Below, one piece after another: positions 1 to 12,800 of a stretch of 64,000 nt of DNA (its first letter is position 1; each line of letters opens with the position of its first letter). This DNA comes from Panagrolaimus kolymaensis (lineage: Eukaryota; Nematoda; Chromadorea; Rhabditida; Panagrolaimidae). The position numbers and the translations under genes were made by a program. The stretch lies in NCBI GenBank assembly GCA_028622995.1, contig JAJQJQ010000072.1, positions 434,001-498,000 on the forward strand, given 5' to 3'. The notes below the pieces were generated by a model. The model ran no database searches and had not been told where the DNA came from. It saw only the letters and a program-made list of their open reading frames with translations.

Positions 1-198
1 TCAAAAATATTATTACCAAACATTTTTTTCTTTTTTTGTAGCCAAAAAAAATCATTTTACTTTTTGTTCTTTGCCTTTTTTGCAACACACACAAATATTT
101 TTACAACAACAATCACCTGCTTGCTACTTGTAATACTTCCCAAACCCAAAAGTCCATTTTTTGTTTGTTTAATTTTACTTTTGCAATTTTTTTTAAAG

Positions 199-1197
199 GT
201 TATGAAAATGAATTATTTATGTTAAAAAATGGAATAATAGCTGAAATGCTCAAATACACATCATTCATAGCATATTTTGTTGCATTTAATTGGATTATAA
301 TCGAAAGGATTTGGGCTATTTTACATTTAAAAGGATATGAAAATAAAAAAGATAATAAAATTATTATTTTTTGTGTAATTTTTCAATGGCTTATTTCTGG
401 TGGAGGAGTTAGATTAGTTTTAAAAGGTAATAAATGGCAGAAAATTTAATGATAATTTTTAAAATGACGATGTTGCAGGACATTTACCAGTTTTAGTTTT
501 CCTTATTCCTGCTATCATTTTTTCCATTACAACTGTTGTGGTAAGTAAGAGCCAGAAAGCTTAGATTTTATGTGCATATTTAGTTAAACAAATAAAATTT
601 AGGTTTTTCAATACATGGATAATAAAAATAAACGGAAATATCGATTATCAAAAAGCGTTGGAAATGCTTACACTTTAAGTGAAAGGTATCAACTCGCAGA
701 AAATATTAAAACATCTCCTTTGATTCTTACTATGACCAAAATTCATACTATCTTAAATTTAATATTGTTTATTGTAAGCAACAACACTTTTTTAGACAAA
801 CATTTAACGGCAAAGAAGTTTTCAAGACTAATCAAAAAATAATAACTTATTTTTTAGACCGCGTGTTATATGATTTTTTCTGAAGATATAATCACAAAAC
901 AAATAACTAAAATGATAATAGATTTTTTAACAACCATTTATGCTCCATTCATTTCATTTACTGCAACTTATTCAATCAAAAAATGGCGAAGTGTTTGCAT
1001 TGGGTAAACAATATATTTTTTGTTTTACTTTAATTATTAGAAGCTCGTTTTTCAGATTATTTGTGAAAAAGTGCCATAAAATAACACCAAAACGTCATCT
1101 TCGAGAAACAGTAACAAATGGTGCAAATTGTTATGTTATTTCTCCCCAACTTGGAACAGATATATATTTTCAACAATTAAATAATCGATGGGCTTAA
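199..1197 (+). CDS. SRE-class (Sra superfamily) chemoreceptor, 3' part
   Basis: Five spliced exons fit one frame: 199-426, 479-540, 603-773, 858-1003 and 1056-1197 (TAA). The product is a multi-pass membrane protein. After a hydrophobic segment comes ERIWAILHLKGYE, the family's E-R...A...YE signature at the end of TM3. Later comes YTLSERYQLAENI, the conserved intracellular SRE motif, then two more hydrophobic segments and a short tail ending near IYFQQLNNRW, which resembles SRE C-termini. SRE proteins are nematode seven-transmembrane receptors of chemosensory neurons. No TM1-TM2 exon or start codon was found in bases 1-198, so the 5' part lies outside the window, is very diverged, or is lost. 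All visible splice sites and frames are intact, which argues against an old pseudogene. Family assignment is by motif only. Confidence 0.72.
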
Positions 1198-1514
1198 ATA
1201 AAAAAATCATTGGGCTTGAAAATTTTCATATTTTGTATGTTCGACTTTAGTAGTTTTCAAACAACGACTCCTTGATTAATTTTGGAATATTTACATGTCA
1301 CTTTTTTTTTCACCGAACTCGTAGTTCTTCTCAGACTTGCAACTGCTGATAAAAAGATATGTATATGCAAATGTTTCAAATTTAATTTTTTATTGTAAAA
1401 TTTCTTTATTATTTTTAAAGTGAATTTTGTTTTATTTTACAAATAAAAAAATTTAAGCATAGTTTTTCAAAGAAAAAGAATTGAGCAAAAATAATTAATT
1501 AATTAATTTTAAAA
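1198..1514. other. Convergent intergenic spacer
   Basis: AT-rich spacer between the stop codons of the chemoreceptor (+) and the dopamine receptor (-). It ends in a TTAA-type simple repeat near 1490-1508. No reading frame or RNA gene was recognised. Confidence 0.7.
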
Positions 1515-4500
1515 TTATACATTTCGTGCCCTGTGCCTTCGTGCTGCATTCCTGCCAAGTATAATACTTTTAAAAGCTCGTCTAAATTCAGTATTAAATA
1601 TAGTATAAATTACTGGATTCATAAAGGAATTCATATATCCAATCCATGTTGCATAAAAAAATGGTCCAAATCCAACTTGACATGATGGTTCATCAATTTT
1701 TACGCATACAGCATTTAAAATATTTATCGTAAAAAATGGTACCCAACATATTAAAAATATACCTAAAAAATAATAGAATTATTTAAATTTTTGCTAAATT
1801 CAAAAACTTACCAACGACGATGCCCAAAGTTTTTGTGGCTCTTCTCTCTTTTCTTTGCGCTTTAGTAACTTTTCTTTTTAAACTTGATTCTTTTCTATGC
1901 ATAGTTCTTTTTACAATTCGTACAGCTAAAGCTGTGGATGACCCGTTTATTTTTGAATTACCTAATAATTTTTTCTTTGCTTCATGCTTCGTTGAACTCG
2001 CAATACTGGGATTTGAATCAATGGATTGCTGAGATTTGGATGGTTTAGTTCGTTGTTTCATAAACATTCGATTTTTAAGTCCGGGAACGCTGGCATCTAT
2101 AAATTTTTAATTTTGTAAAATGGTTTAAATTCAAAGTTAGATTTACCCGAAGAAATCATATTACTTGAAACACTTGAAGGCAAACCAATGCTTTCACTTT
2201 GTTTATTGGATTCCGACCAAGTTTCCATACACGATGATCGTCGACGACTATTTCGTTCGAATGGAGTCGAAGAAGCTAATGAATGAGCATCTCCTCGACC
2301 ACCAAAAAATGTTTTACCCGCAATGTTAAATGAAACTGAAGGCGAGCCACAATCATCTCGATTTTGAAGATTTTTTATTCGCCTATTTTCTGCTGCTGTT
2401 GTTGTTGTTGGGTGATGTTTAGGAGTTTCATCTTTGGCATTTTCATTTTCAATCACCAAATCCAATTTGCCGCTGGCATCCGTGGTCGCCACAGTTGTGC
2501 AGTCAACGAGTAACTCTTGATTTTCATCGATAGAAGCATTGCGTTCAAAAAATACTGGAAATATCAAAAAAAAGTTTAATTAATTTTTTGATAACCAAAG
2601 TTATGGGCTTACATTGTCTCGCCACTGAAGCGGTTGCAAACTTTTGTTCTGATAAAGGACTTCGACGAATTATAGCTCCTTGAGAAGTTGATGGAGGTGA
2701 AGGTGTACCACTTTCTGATGCGGCATTTGCTAATCTCATCACTGCTGAAGCTGTTTCGGTATCCGTCGTTGATAGAATTAGCTGATCCATTTCTTCTTCT
2801 ACAAAACCCGTTATTAGTAAACTCCATTTTTTCAAATCTCCACTACAAACCTGTTGTTGCTTCTCCATTTCTTTTAATTACTTGCTTTCTTATCGATTCT
2901 GGTGTTCCAGTTGCGCTATTTTCAATGATTACAGCTTCTTCAGGCAGGGGCTTAGAAATATCTCCCAATGGAGTTCTTGAAACTTTAGTGAAAGGACTTT
3001 CTTTTGAAAAAACATTTTTCCTTAATGAATCTTGTTTACCAGGAGAATTTCCACGAAAAAGTTTGGGTGATCTCTTCGATAATTGGCGGAGGAACGCAGG
3101 TAAAAAGGGGCTTCGAGAAGGCGTAACTGATGCCGAACGAGCTTGTCCTAATTTTGGGTCAAAATCTGGCATGGTTGAGGAACGTCGATGAAAATAAAAT
3201 GAGCTTTGGATATGTTTTCTTAAAAAAGGAAATTTGAAAGAGGGATAATTTTGTTGTGATTCTTACTTTCTTTTTTGTTCACTTATTGCAGATCTCTCAG
3301 ATCTATCATTGAGGTTTGAAGAATTAAAGGAAGATAAAGTATTATTTGCAAACGACGAATCAAAGTCAGATGACTTCCTATAATTTGAAAATTATGTTTT
3401 TTATGAACTTTTAAATCTCATTTCATTCCACGAATAAAAAAGCTTAAAACAAACCTCGACATAGAAGTAGGATTTTCAGAAACAAAATCATTTGTTATAA
3501 CATTTACATTTTCTGATAGCGAATCGGTGCTCGATCTTGGTGTCAAGCTACCAGCCAAATCATGGTCGTCTAAAATTAAACTAATTAATAGGGTCTTTGG
3601 AGGCACATAAACTAAATCACTCTAATATTACATTTCACATCACACACTAAAACTATACTAATATTTAAAAAAGGCAAAATCCCAAACAAACAAAAAATGT
3701 GAAGTGAAGGGTTCTCAAGCCCAAAAAGCAAAACCAAAAAGATTGCAAAATAGGTTGCTAAAAATATAAACCTGAAAAAGGTAAAAATTTTAAAGCTAAA
3801 AAAATGAAGAACAAAACACAAGAACGCAAATCAAAAACGAAAAAAATATATGGATAAAAAGCGGACAAACCACACAAACATGAAAAATTGAAAATCGATC
3901 ATTAGAAAAAAATAAATAAAGGACAGAGGATAGAATAGAAACTTAGAGTTTGAAAAAAAAGTAAATTTTAAAATAAAAATTAACTGAACGCAAAAAAAAG
4001 AAATTAAACACTACTCGAAAATAGTGGGTTTTTCTAATAACCATTTTTAAGAGATACAGAAAATCCTGGACCTATGTTTAACTTAAAAAAAACTAAAGAA
4101 ATATTTTTTGTTAATCTAGTATTTGAAATAAATGTTATATGCTTTAACGAGAAAAAAAAGTAAACAAAAGAATATACATACATACATAGTTTTATATATT
4201 TAAATTTAAAAAACCACCACCACACGTACTTGTTTTTTTGTCTCTGGGTGTCATCGATGGTTCTTTGGCAGCAGAAGATGAGTTTAAATTTAATTTTTGA
4301 ACATCCAAAGGTTGAATTAAAATTGGTGGATCATTTTCTGGATCTAACATAAATCTTCTCAACATGAGAGGAGATTTAGAATCCAACATTGGTGGACCAC
4401 TTTTAGATCGAAAGAAATTAGCTCGATTTTGCCAAATTTGATCACGCAAATGTTTAGTTGAAAGATGTTGTTCAGAAAGATTTTTTTCTATTAAAAACAA

Positions 4501-6872
4501 AGGAGAAGAAGAAGGATTGTTATTATTATTTGTTGATGACATATCGATACTTAGAGAAGTTGTTGGTATATTAATATTATTATTATTAGAAATAGGTAGA
4601 AGTAATCGAGAAGTGGAAGGAAGTGAGAGAGGTTCAAAAGGATGCTTTTTTAGTTCAGGTTTTCGTATGGCTGTGGCTGATCGTCGTCGAGGTCGGCCAA
4701 CATTAGCTGTGGCTGTTCCAAGAATAGGCAAAAAGCTTGAAAGACAAAGAGCAGAAGGAGTTGCAGAAGATTTGCTTTTTCCATTTTTAGTTGCCACCAC
4801 TGCAGCTACGAGTGAATCAGCGCCGGATGAAGTTATTCGCTTTTTACGTCGTCGACCTCCTCCGCCACCGCTGCTGCTACCTCGAAGTTTTCGACGACGT
4901 TTTTCTCCATCAATTCCTGAATCATCCGTGATTCCAGAACCATGCAAATAATCCATTTCACTATCATCAAGTTCTTCATCATCATCACATTTAGTTGTTT
5001 CATCATCGAAATCACTTTCATCCTCTTCATAATCATCCTCATCATCTTCTTCTTCATCACCTGAGAACCCTCCTCCTCTTTCTCCACCACCTTTTTCTGC
5101 TCCTTCCTCATCCTCTTCTAATATTTCTTCTTCCTCCTCACCCGCATTATCCACAGCAGCTTTATGACGTTCATATCGACGAATTCTTCGAGTCATGGAT
5201 GGTAATGCCAACATCATAACATTGACCGCTGGAATAACAATTAAAATATCGAAAAATGAATTATTTTCTATTTTTCTTTAAAAAATTAAAAAGATGCTCT
5301 TTTTTTAAAACTATTTTTTTATTTAGCATAATTTCATTGTTTTTTTTTGTTCCATCTATTTTCCCAGAAAAATTATACTTCCTCTGCCCCATCTTTTTTT
5401 CATGTTAAAAATTTTAAATTTCTTCAAGTAAATATATCAAGTATGTAAGTACAAAAAAATAACGGCAAAAAAATAGAGCAAAAATATGCACACAGCAAAA
5501 ATATATCTATCTATCTTTTTTTGCACTTCAAAATGTCAAAAAACGGCAAAAAATAGCACAAGACAAAAAACTTGTCAAAAAAGCTTTTCAAAAGGGAAGA
5601 AAAAAAACTGCAAAAAAAAAAGTAAATAAAATAATGACCAACCTGGACCAGCAACAATTTGACCTGCTTCATCCCCATCATCGAGATCACCCTTTTTCTC
5701 GCTGCAAAGAAATATTTTTTAGGTAAATTTGGAAAGTGCTAATTTATGGATTTTATGAAATCAATCAAAAAAATGGTGATTTAAAATTTTACCCATCTGT
5801 ATGTTGATTAGTTTGTCGACGAGCTTTTGCAGCCTTTTCACGCTTCCTCAATGCCATCATAATTCTTATATAAACAAATAATACAATAAAACATGGAATG
5901 ACAAAACTAATCATTGAGCTCATAATTGAAAATTCTGGCTGAAATTCAATTTAATATAATTAATTAGCTAGTTAACAAAAAATTTATTACATTGTAAAAC
6001 CTGCATTCATAGGGATTAGCATCTGGTGGGCGATAATTTATTCCTACAAAAAGAATTTTATTTTTGATAACTCCACGAAAATCATATTTAAATACCTAAG
6101 ACAATTGGAGATGCAAGGGCAAGAGAAATAAACCAAATGGCCTAAAAATAAGCAAAATGTTTAAAAACAAATGAATGGAAAGTAAAGCTCACAATTAAAA
6201 TAAAAACAACCCGTTGAATATTTTGTGACTGTCGAGAATATTGTATGGGACGGCTCACAGCTCTATATCGATCAAAACTAATTACAGCTAAAAGTAATAT
6301 GGATGCTGTGGAGCATGCTACATCACTCGCTGAATATATATCACACATTAATGGCCCAAGAAACCAATAACCACCTTGAACCTAAAATATTTTTGAAATT
6401 TACACATTTGAACCAAGAAAAAGTAAATCCTGCCATGATTTGTTTCTGATTCTTGGTATATAAAAAAACTTACATAAACCAAAACAGCATATGGCATAAC
6501 CAAAAATGCAACTAATAAATCAGCTACAGCTAAACCCAAAATTAAAAAATTAATTGCCGAATGTAAGGCTTTAAATCTCAGCACCGATACAATAACCAAT
6601 AAATTACCCAATAATGTTGCAATTGGAATTAATATTAAACAAAAACCATAAATATATACGGTAGCTTGAGAATTTATTTCTGGTGGTTCTATAGCTAATG
6701 ATGTTACGGTAGCGGCTGTGGTAGTTGCTGATGATGATATTGTTGAGCCATTTGCTAATATTGCAGCTGCCGCCGAGGCAGTTGATTTTAGCGTGGCATT
6801 ATTTGCAGTGTAATCAAAAAGTGATGCAGCAGTTGCATAATAATCTGGAGGAATAATTGTTGACGACGGCAT
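1515..6872 (-). CDS. D2-like dopamine receptor with a giant third intracellular loop
   Basis: Fourteen exons join in frame into about 1203 residues: 6872-6474, 6381-6193, 6141-6096, 6043-5991, 5938-5793, 5701-5643, 5228-4230, 3569-3455, 3377-3267, 3218-2851, 2798-2613, 2554-2147, 2096-1812 and 1762-1515. It is a class A GPCR. TM3 carries CDIYSASD with the amine-binding Asp (about D153) and the DRY motif (170-172). TM5 has MSSMISF, matching the three catechol-binding serines (about 236, 237, 240). TM6 has CWVPFF (1127-1132) and TM7 NPVIY (1170-1174), followed by a very short tail, as in D2-type receptors coupled to Gi/o. The N-terminus has N-A-T and N-G-S glycosylation sequons. The third loop, about residues 256-1110, contains acidic, Lys/Arg, poly-Ser and poly-Asn stretches. 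The closest C. elegans relatives would be DOP-2 and DOP-3; I cannot tell which. Confidence 0.93.
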
Positions 6873-9800
6873 AATAATATAATGAATATATTATTATTAC
6901 TATCAAATAATAATGCCATTGAATTTAAAATAACAATAAATAAATTTTAATAACATTTTTCATTTTTTTAAATTAGAGATCATGGATGAATCTCTTCGAA
7001 ATATTATTTTATAAAGTTTGAAAGATACGGTAAATGCATATAAAATTTAAAAAAAGGAGAAAAGAGGGTTGTTTTCCTGTAACAAAAAAAATATGTAACA
7101 ATGAATGATAAATATTTTAAACAATTTTCAAGGATAAAAAATAACCGCGAAAAAAATTTAACAAGCACCTGAAAAGCAACAAAACAAACGGAAAAGGAGC
7201 TCTCATGAAAAAAAAGTGAGAATAAAAAAACGTTTTTCTTTTTCTTTTTCATCTTATAAAAATGCATCAAAAACCCCAACCGAAAAAAAAAATAAATATA
7301 CATATAAAAGAAAAATGTGCCAAAGCGAATCAGCCATCATCAACGCATTTAATCGAGCATAAAATTTGCTTCTTCCGGACGGGGAAAACTTATACTTGTG
7401 AACAAAAAAATAAAATAAAAATGAGGAGGGTTAAGCATTTATATAAACGTATATATCAAAAAAAGAAAAAAACATAAAAATGAAATGAAAAAAAAGAGAG
7501 GAAAAAAAACTCATAAAATACATAGGTGGCAGAAGCTATAGCATAGCGAGAAGATACGCAGACAGAATAGTAAAACATTTTTATTTTTTTATTTATTTCG
7601 AAGAAAAACGCATAGATACAAAGAAAGATAAACTTTTTTTTCGTTTAAATTTATTATTTAAATAAATAAAAAAAATGCGTTAAAAGTCATGCCCTCTTTT
7701 TTTGCCTTTTTTGTATCATCATCATCATATTATTATCTATCGTTAATCGTCGTCAATAAACCGGAAATTTTGAGTTATGGCAAAAAAAAAGTGAGAGGGA
7801 TAAATTATTGAAAAAGATAAAAAATGAAGACGATCTTTGCAAAATCATTGAACCTTACAGTAATATTTTTTCCATGCCCGTTTTTTGTACGGCCATCGTC
7901 GCTTATAAGGGATATATGAAAAGAAGGTCAAAAAGCATTGAGGCAAATAAAACAGGGGAGAAAAGTCAAAAAGAAATATTAAGAAAAAAACGTGATATGG
8001 CGTTATGAATGATGGCAAATTTTAAAAAAATATGTGTGTCTGGATATGGAAAGTTACTATAAAATCTGTAACAAATTTCTTGAAATGGGTGTGTTTTGAA
8101 AGATAGAATAATAAAATAGGGTATGTTTTTTTTTTTTGCATGCTCAACTTGATATGATGTTTTCTGTTTAATAAAATACTTTGTTTGTAGGCTATGAATT
8201 CCATTTGGAACTAAAAAATTCATATAAGGCAAATCATAAAAATAATCCCAACCAAAAAAAATTTCAATCGAAAAAAATACTGCTGCCAAAAGTATTAAAA
8301 AGAAAAATGGTTGTTGATAATGGCCATAATTCATTTGACATGAAACTACTTCTTATAAATTAAGTTTATTTAAAAGCCATTTTTTCTTCAAACAAGTCAG
8401 AAAGAATATGAATTATAAAATATGACTGACTTTTTGATACAATGATTTATCGCTTTATTTATTTTTTAATTATTATTTCGAAGAAATTAGTTTTTTAGAA
8501 GAATATTTTATTCATTCAATATTTTAAATTAATAAAAATACCGAATTTAGAATATTATTTTTTAGAGCAAAAAAAGCTTATAAAAAGTAAGCTTGATTCA
8601 TAGCAAACTCTAAACTTTGAAATTTTGCTGCAAAAAAAATCAATAAAAAAATAGTTGCATAAAAATAGACACTTGAAGTTTGAGGTATAAAGAGATGTAC
8701 AAAAAAAAAAGATAAGTGAGCGTGTTCCAAATTTCAAAACCACAAATTTTGCAGTTTAAATTTTTTTAAACTAGAAAGTGAAAAGCAAAATGAGATGAGT
8801 CAACTTTGCAAAATTTAAATTACTGAAAGTCTTTCTTTGCAACAAATGAAACTAGATTAGTAAAATCGAAAGTGAGCCTTTGTATTTATTTATCATGTGA
8901 AATTCTCTATCCATATTGTTTTAACAATGAAAAAAAAAGATTAATAAAGATAACTCTAAAATTCCAGGTAAAACAAGCTTTGAATAAGGCCAAAAGATCT
9001 AAATGTTCATTGAAATTTTCCATAAAAGTAGGTCAACTCAAAGAACACAAGAAATAGCTTAAAAATAGCTTCAATATATAAAAAGCTAATGTTTATTCTT
9101 AAAATAATAATGAAAGAGATTAAACTAAAAAGAAAAAAATGAGAGACAAGGATGGATGACCACAATACAGGATTAACGAACTAACTAACAAACAATAGCG
9201 TAAGTTTGAAATAATTAGACGTCAAAAAAACATAGATATTTTTTCAAAGGACTTTTAAGACAAAAAAAATTGCTTAAAAAAGATATTTTCATCAAATCGA
9301 AAAAATAAAATATTCCAAGAATTTCACAGTTTTTAAGAGGCATCAGAAAACATCGAAAAATATAAATGAAGAGTCACGGTTCAAAAAATCCGTGAAACGG
9401 GAACGACTCAAATTTGAGAGGAAAGCTCCAACCACTTTATACTACTTAACTTTCTTTTTTTGCTTGCTTGCTTTATTTTATTTATTTTTTCTGCTATGCT
9501 TATGTCATTGACACACTCAAACCATTCATCTTTTTTTAGGCAACTCTCATTCTCAAAACAAAAAATTATCCAAGAAACAAAGAAAAAATAAAAGAGAAAG
9601 TTTTTAACCCCAAAAAATATTATATTTAAGAACAAGACATAAAAACGACATAAGCATTAACATTAGCATTCAGTTTTTTTTTTCTTTAACTTCAAAAAAG
9701 TTAATTCCTATGACGGAAAAAATTAAAGTAAAAAAAGCATATCTTTGAAACAATATTTGAGTTTACTTTCTTTAGGAAAGAAAAAATAAAAAGCAGGAAT

Positions 9801-12800
9801 CAGAAAGCCGTTTTGTACTCAAATTTTAAAAATAAAAAATGCACCTATTTTAAAGCATTAAATGTTTAAGCTCAACTTTGATATAAAATAACTTTTAAGT
9901 CTAGACACCATAATTCAAAAATTTCGGAAACTATCCATCCCTTTATGTAACAAACCTCCATCAAAAATTCCTCATATCCGCGTCTTTGCCTAAATGCCAA
10001 AAAAAAGTTTTATCCAATCACAAAAAAAAAGAAGATATATTTCCGATACTTTTATTTTTTTGTTTTATCTCTTACTCATTTACACGCTTTTCAACCTCCA
10101 AAATTTTGTTGTTATTTTTTTGGCTTTGGCAGAAAAGAGAGGAGTCGAGTCACACATCCACGAAAAAACCCGTCAAATGGAAATTGAATTTGTTAGTGAA
10201 TCGAAGCAAAGGAAGGAAGGAAAAAAAGATGGTGAAAAATTTTCATTTTTATTGCTTCCATGAACGAAACCGAAACAAATGGATATATAAAAAATAAAAA
10301 TAAAAGGGCGCAAAAAAAATAAAAATAAAGGATAAGCTTTAATGCGCAGCCACATGTGTCATCGAGAAGATGTCCCATCCATTGCAAGCTTGAAGGATTG
10401 CAAAAGTTGAGTCTACGACAGCATTTTTTAGGATTCATATAAATAAAAACACAAAAAAGGCAAAAACTACGATGACAAAAAAATTTTAAATTCCGCGTGA
10501 TGAAAAAAAAGATGAAAAGAAAAAAACTTCTAAGATAATGAAAAAAAAGTTTCAATTTTTTGTTTAAAAAAATATATATCTAACAGCGCGAGAGGGTCAA
10601 AGCTCAAAAGAAGCTGCAGCATTGTTATTATGAAGTGAAAAAATTTTGAATAATATTCACGAAAAAAATTATTTGATTTTGTATGGAATTAATAATCCGT
10701 TTTTGAATTTTTAAGAAAGTTGAATAGAAAAATAGAGCCGTCATTATCGACATCGACGACGAATAAAAAATTAAAGTTCTTAGAATTTTGCAAAAAATAT
10801 AAAATAAAATATGCGATAATCAAAAAGCAAGGAAAAGTCTTTTTTGTTAAGATTAAATCAGTTATAATTTTTTCGGGAGTGACTTGAAAAAATTTTTAAA
10901 GTACAACGAGGCTTAAAAAAATATATGACGATTTGGTTATATTTTTAGAACGTAAAAAATCAATAAGAAAATATTTTAAAGATTTAAAAGAAGGAAATTC
11001 CGGGTCTCTCAATTAAGTTTGAAACTTTCACGATTAACAACTTTAATTTTATTCCCTCATTACAGCGCTTCAAAAGCATCAAAAAACATAAAAAGAAAAA
11101 TATGCGTCACTTATAATAAAAATGGAATAACACATTTTATCTCAAAGAATATTGTATTGTTCAAAATACTTAGATTAAATTTGTTATTCACAAATAAAAT
11201 TAAGTTTATAATACAAAATTCTGAAAAATACAAAAGATCGTAGAACAAAAGAAAAATCAGTCATCGATGGTTTTGAGAAAAACCTAAAAAAAAACAATTC
11301 AAAAAAGAAGAAAATGTTTACTTTTTTTTTTAAATTTTACGTCACATTTTTTTAAACTCATTGTTAAAGTTTTTAAGGTTGAAGACTGGAATGAAGAGAA
11401 AAAATACATATACATACTTTCTTTGAAATAATGGTTTAAAAACAAACTCAACTTAAAAAAATGACAAAGAGAAGAAAATCATAAACTTGAACTTTACAAA
11501 AAATTAATGAAGTTCTACTTTTTTTCATATTAGGATGGAAAAAAATTCATAGTAAGATGATCAGAAAACACAGAAAAAGAGGAAAGAAATTTTTGCAACA
11601 CATTTAACTTTATTTTATTTATTTCTTTTTTTGCAAGGAGCAAAAAAAAATACTTAAAAAAGTGCAGAGCAAGAAACAAAAAAAAAAATATTTGCACGGC
11701 AAAAAAAAGGGGAAGCAAAAAAGAAAGAACAAAGAAGCAAGAGCAATTGAAATGAGGTTGATGATGATGACCGAAAAACCACGGAAGTGAGGTGTGAGAA
11801 GAACGTCGATGATGATGATGGCGATGGTGAGAGTTTTGATAAAAACAATTCGGGGAGAGTCAGTCAATTTTCCAGAAAAAAAAATCGAAATATTAAAAAA
11901 ATGACTCAAAAGTTCCTCTTTAGTTTTTTTTTCTTGTCTAATACATATTATTATTATTTTTAAAAAAACATGTGAAAAAAACTATGAATTGCTTGCTTTT
12001 TTGTTGCCCTCCTGTAGCGACACATAAAAATGAGACTTAAAACAAAACAAAAAACACGAAACAATTTCTTTTTTCTAACTTCTTCTGATTATTTCATTTT
12101 TTTTGTGTTTCTAAGAAAAAGTGCAAAAACGTAGAGACATTAGTTGAGAAGATAGAGAAAAAAACAAATAATAGCTTTGTTTTTTAAATATTAAAAAAAA
12201 TATTAGTAACTTTAGGGGAAAAATTCAGAAACTTCTTGTCTGTGAGATCTAAGACATTTTGGACATTGGAAAAAAGACAGAGATCAAATTTTCTTTTCAC
12301 GAGTTTCAAATAATTCACCGGTACTTTCGCTGTTTAAAAAAATTATAAAGTTCGAACTCCAAAAGTAAAAAAAAAAATATCCATGCTTTTGCCATCGCCA
12401 AAAAAAATCCTTTAAATTTCAACACAAAATGTGTTGGTCAAAGAAAAAATGTGATTTTGCTTTTTCATTTCACTTTTCCTTTGTTTCATTGATGGAATAA
12501 GAACGTATGCTTACTTCTTCCAAAGCGATGATTGTCAGCAAAAGCAGCAACAACAAATGCGCTAAACAAAATCAATCAAAGACAAAGCTTTTCATCTTTC
12601 TTCTTTTTTTCTCAATCAAATATATCTTTTTTCTTCACATTTTTTTGTTGTTATATAATAAAAAGTCTTTTTTTAGATCCACCAAGTCATTTTTCAAAAG
12701 CCCCTACATTCCTATTTTTTGTTGCTTATTCTAAAAAAGCGATCACTGTTTTTCACAAGCTCGCGTCTTTTTAATATTAATGAATGTAGCAAACTGGAAG

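Noticed and set aside
165..198. Upstream extension of the chemoreceptor reading frame
   Set aside because: The sequence TTTTTTTTAAAG before 199 looks like an intron end, and the extension is only Phe/Thr-rich.
4517..5219. Long frames antisense to, or out of frame with, the large dopamine-receptor exon
   Set aside because: They are shadows of the Asp/Glu/Ser-rich ICL3 exon, which is fixed by splice phase on both sides.
12345..12365. AGTTCGAACTCC, resembling a tRNA B box
   Set aside because: It is a palindromic AT-context sequence and no cloverleaf can be drawn around it.
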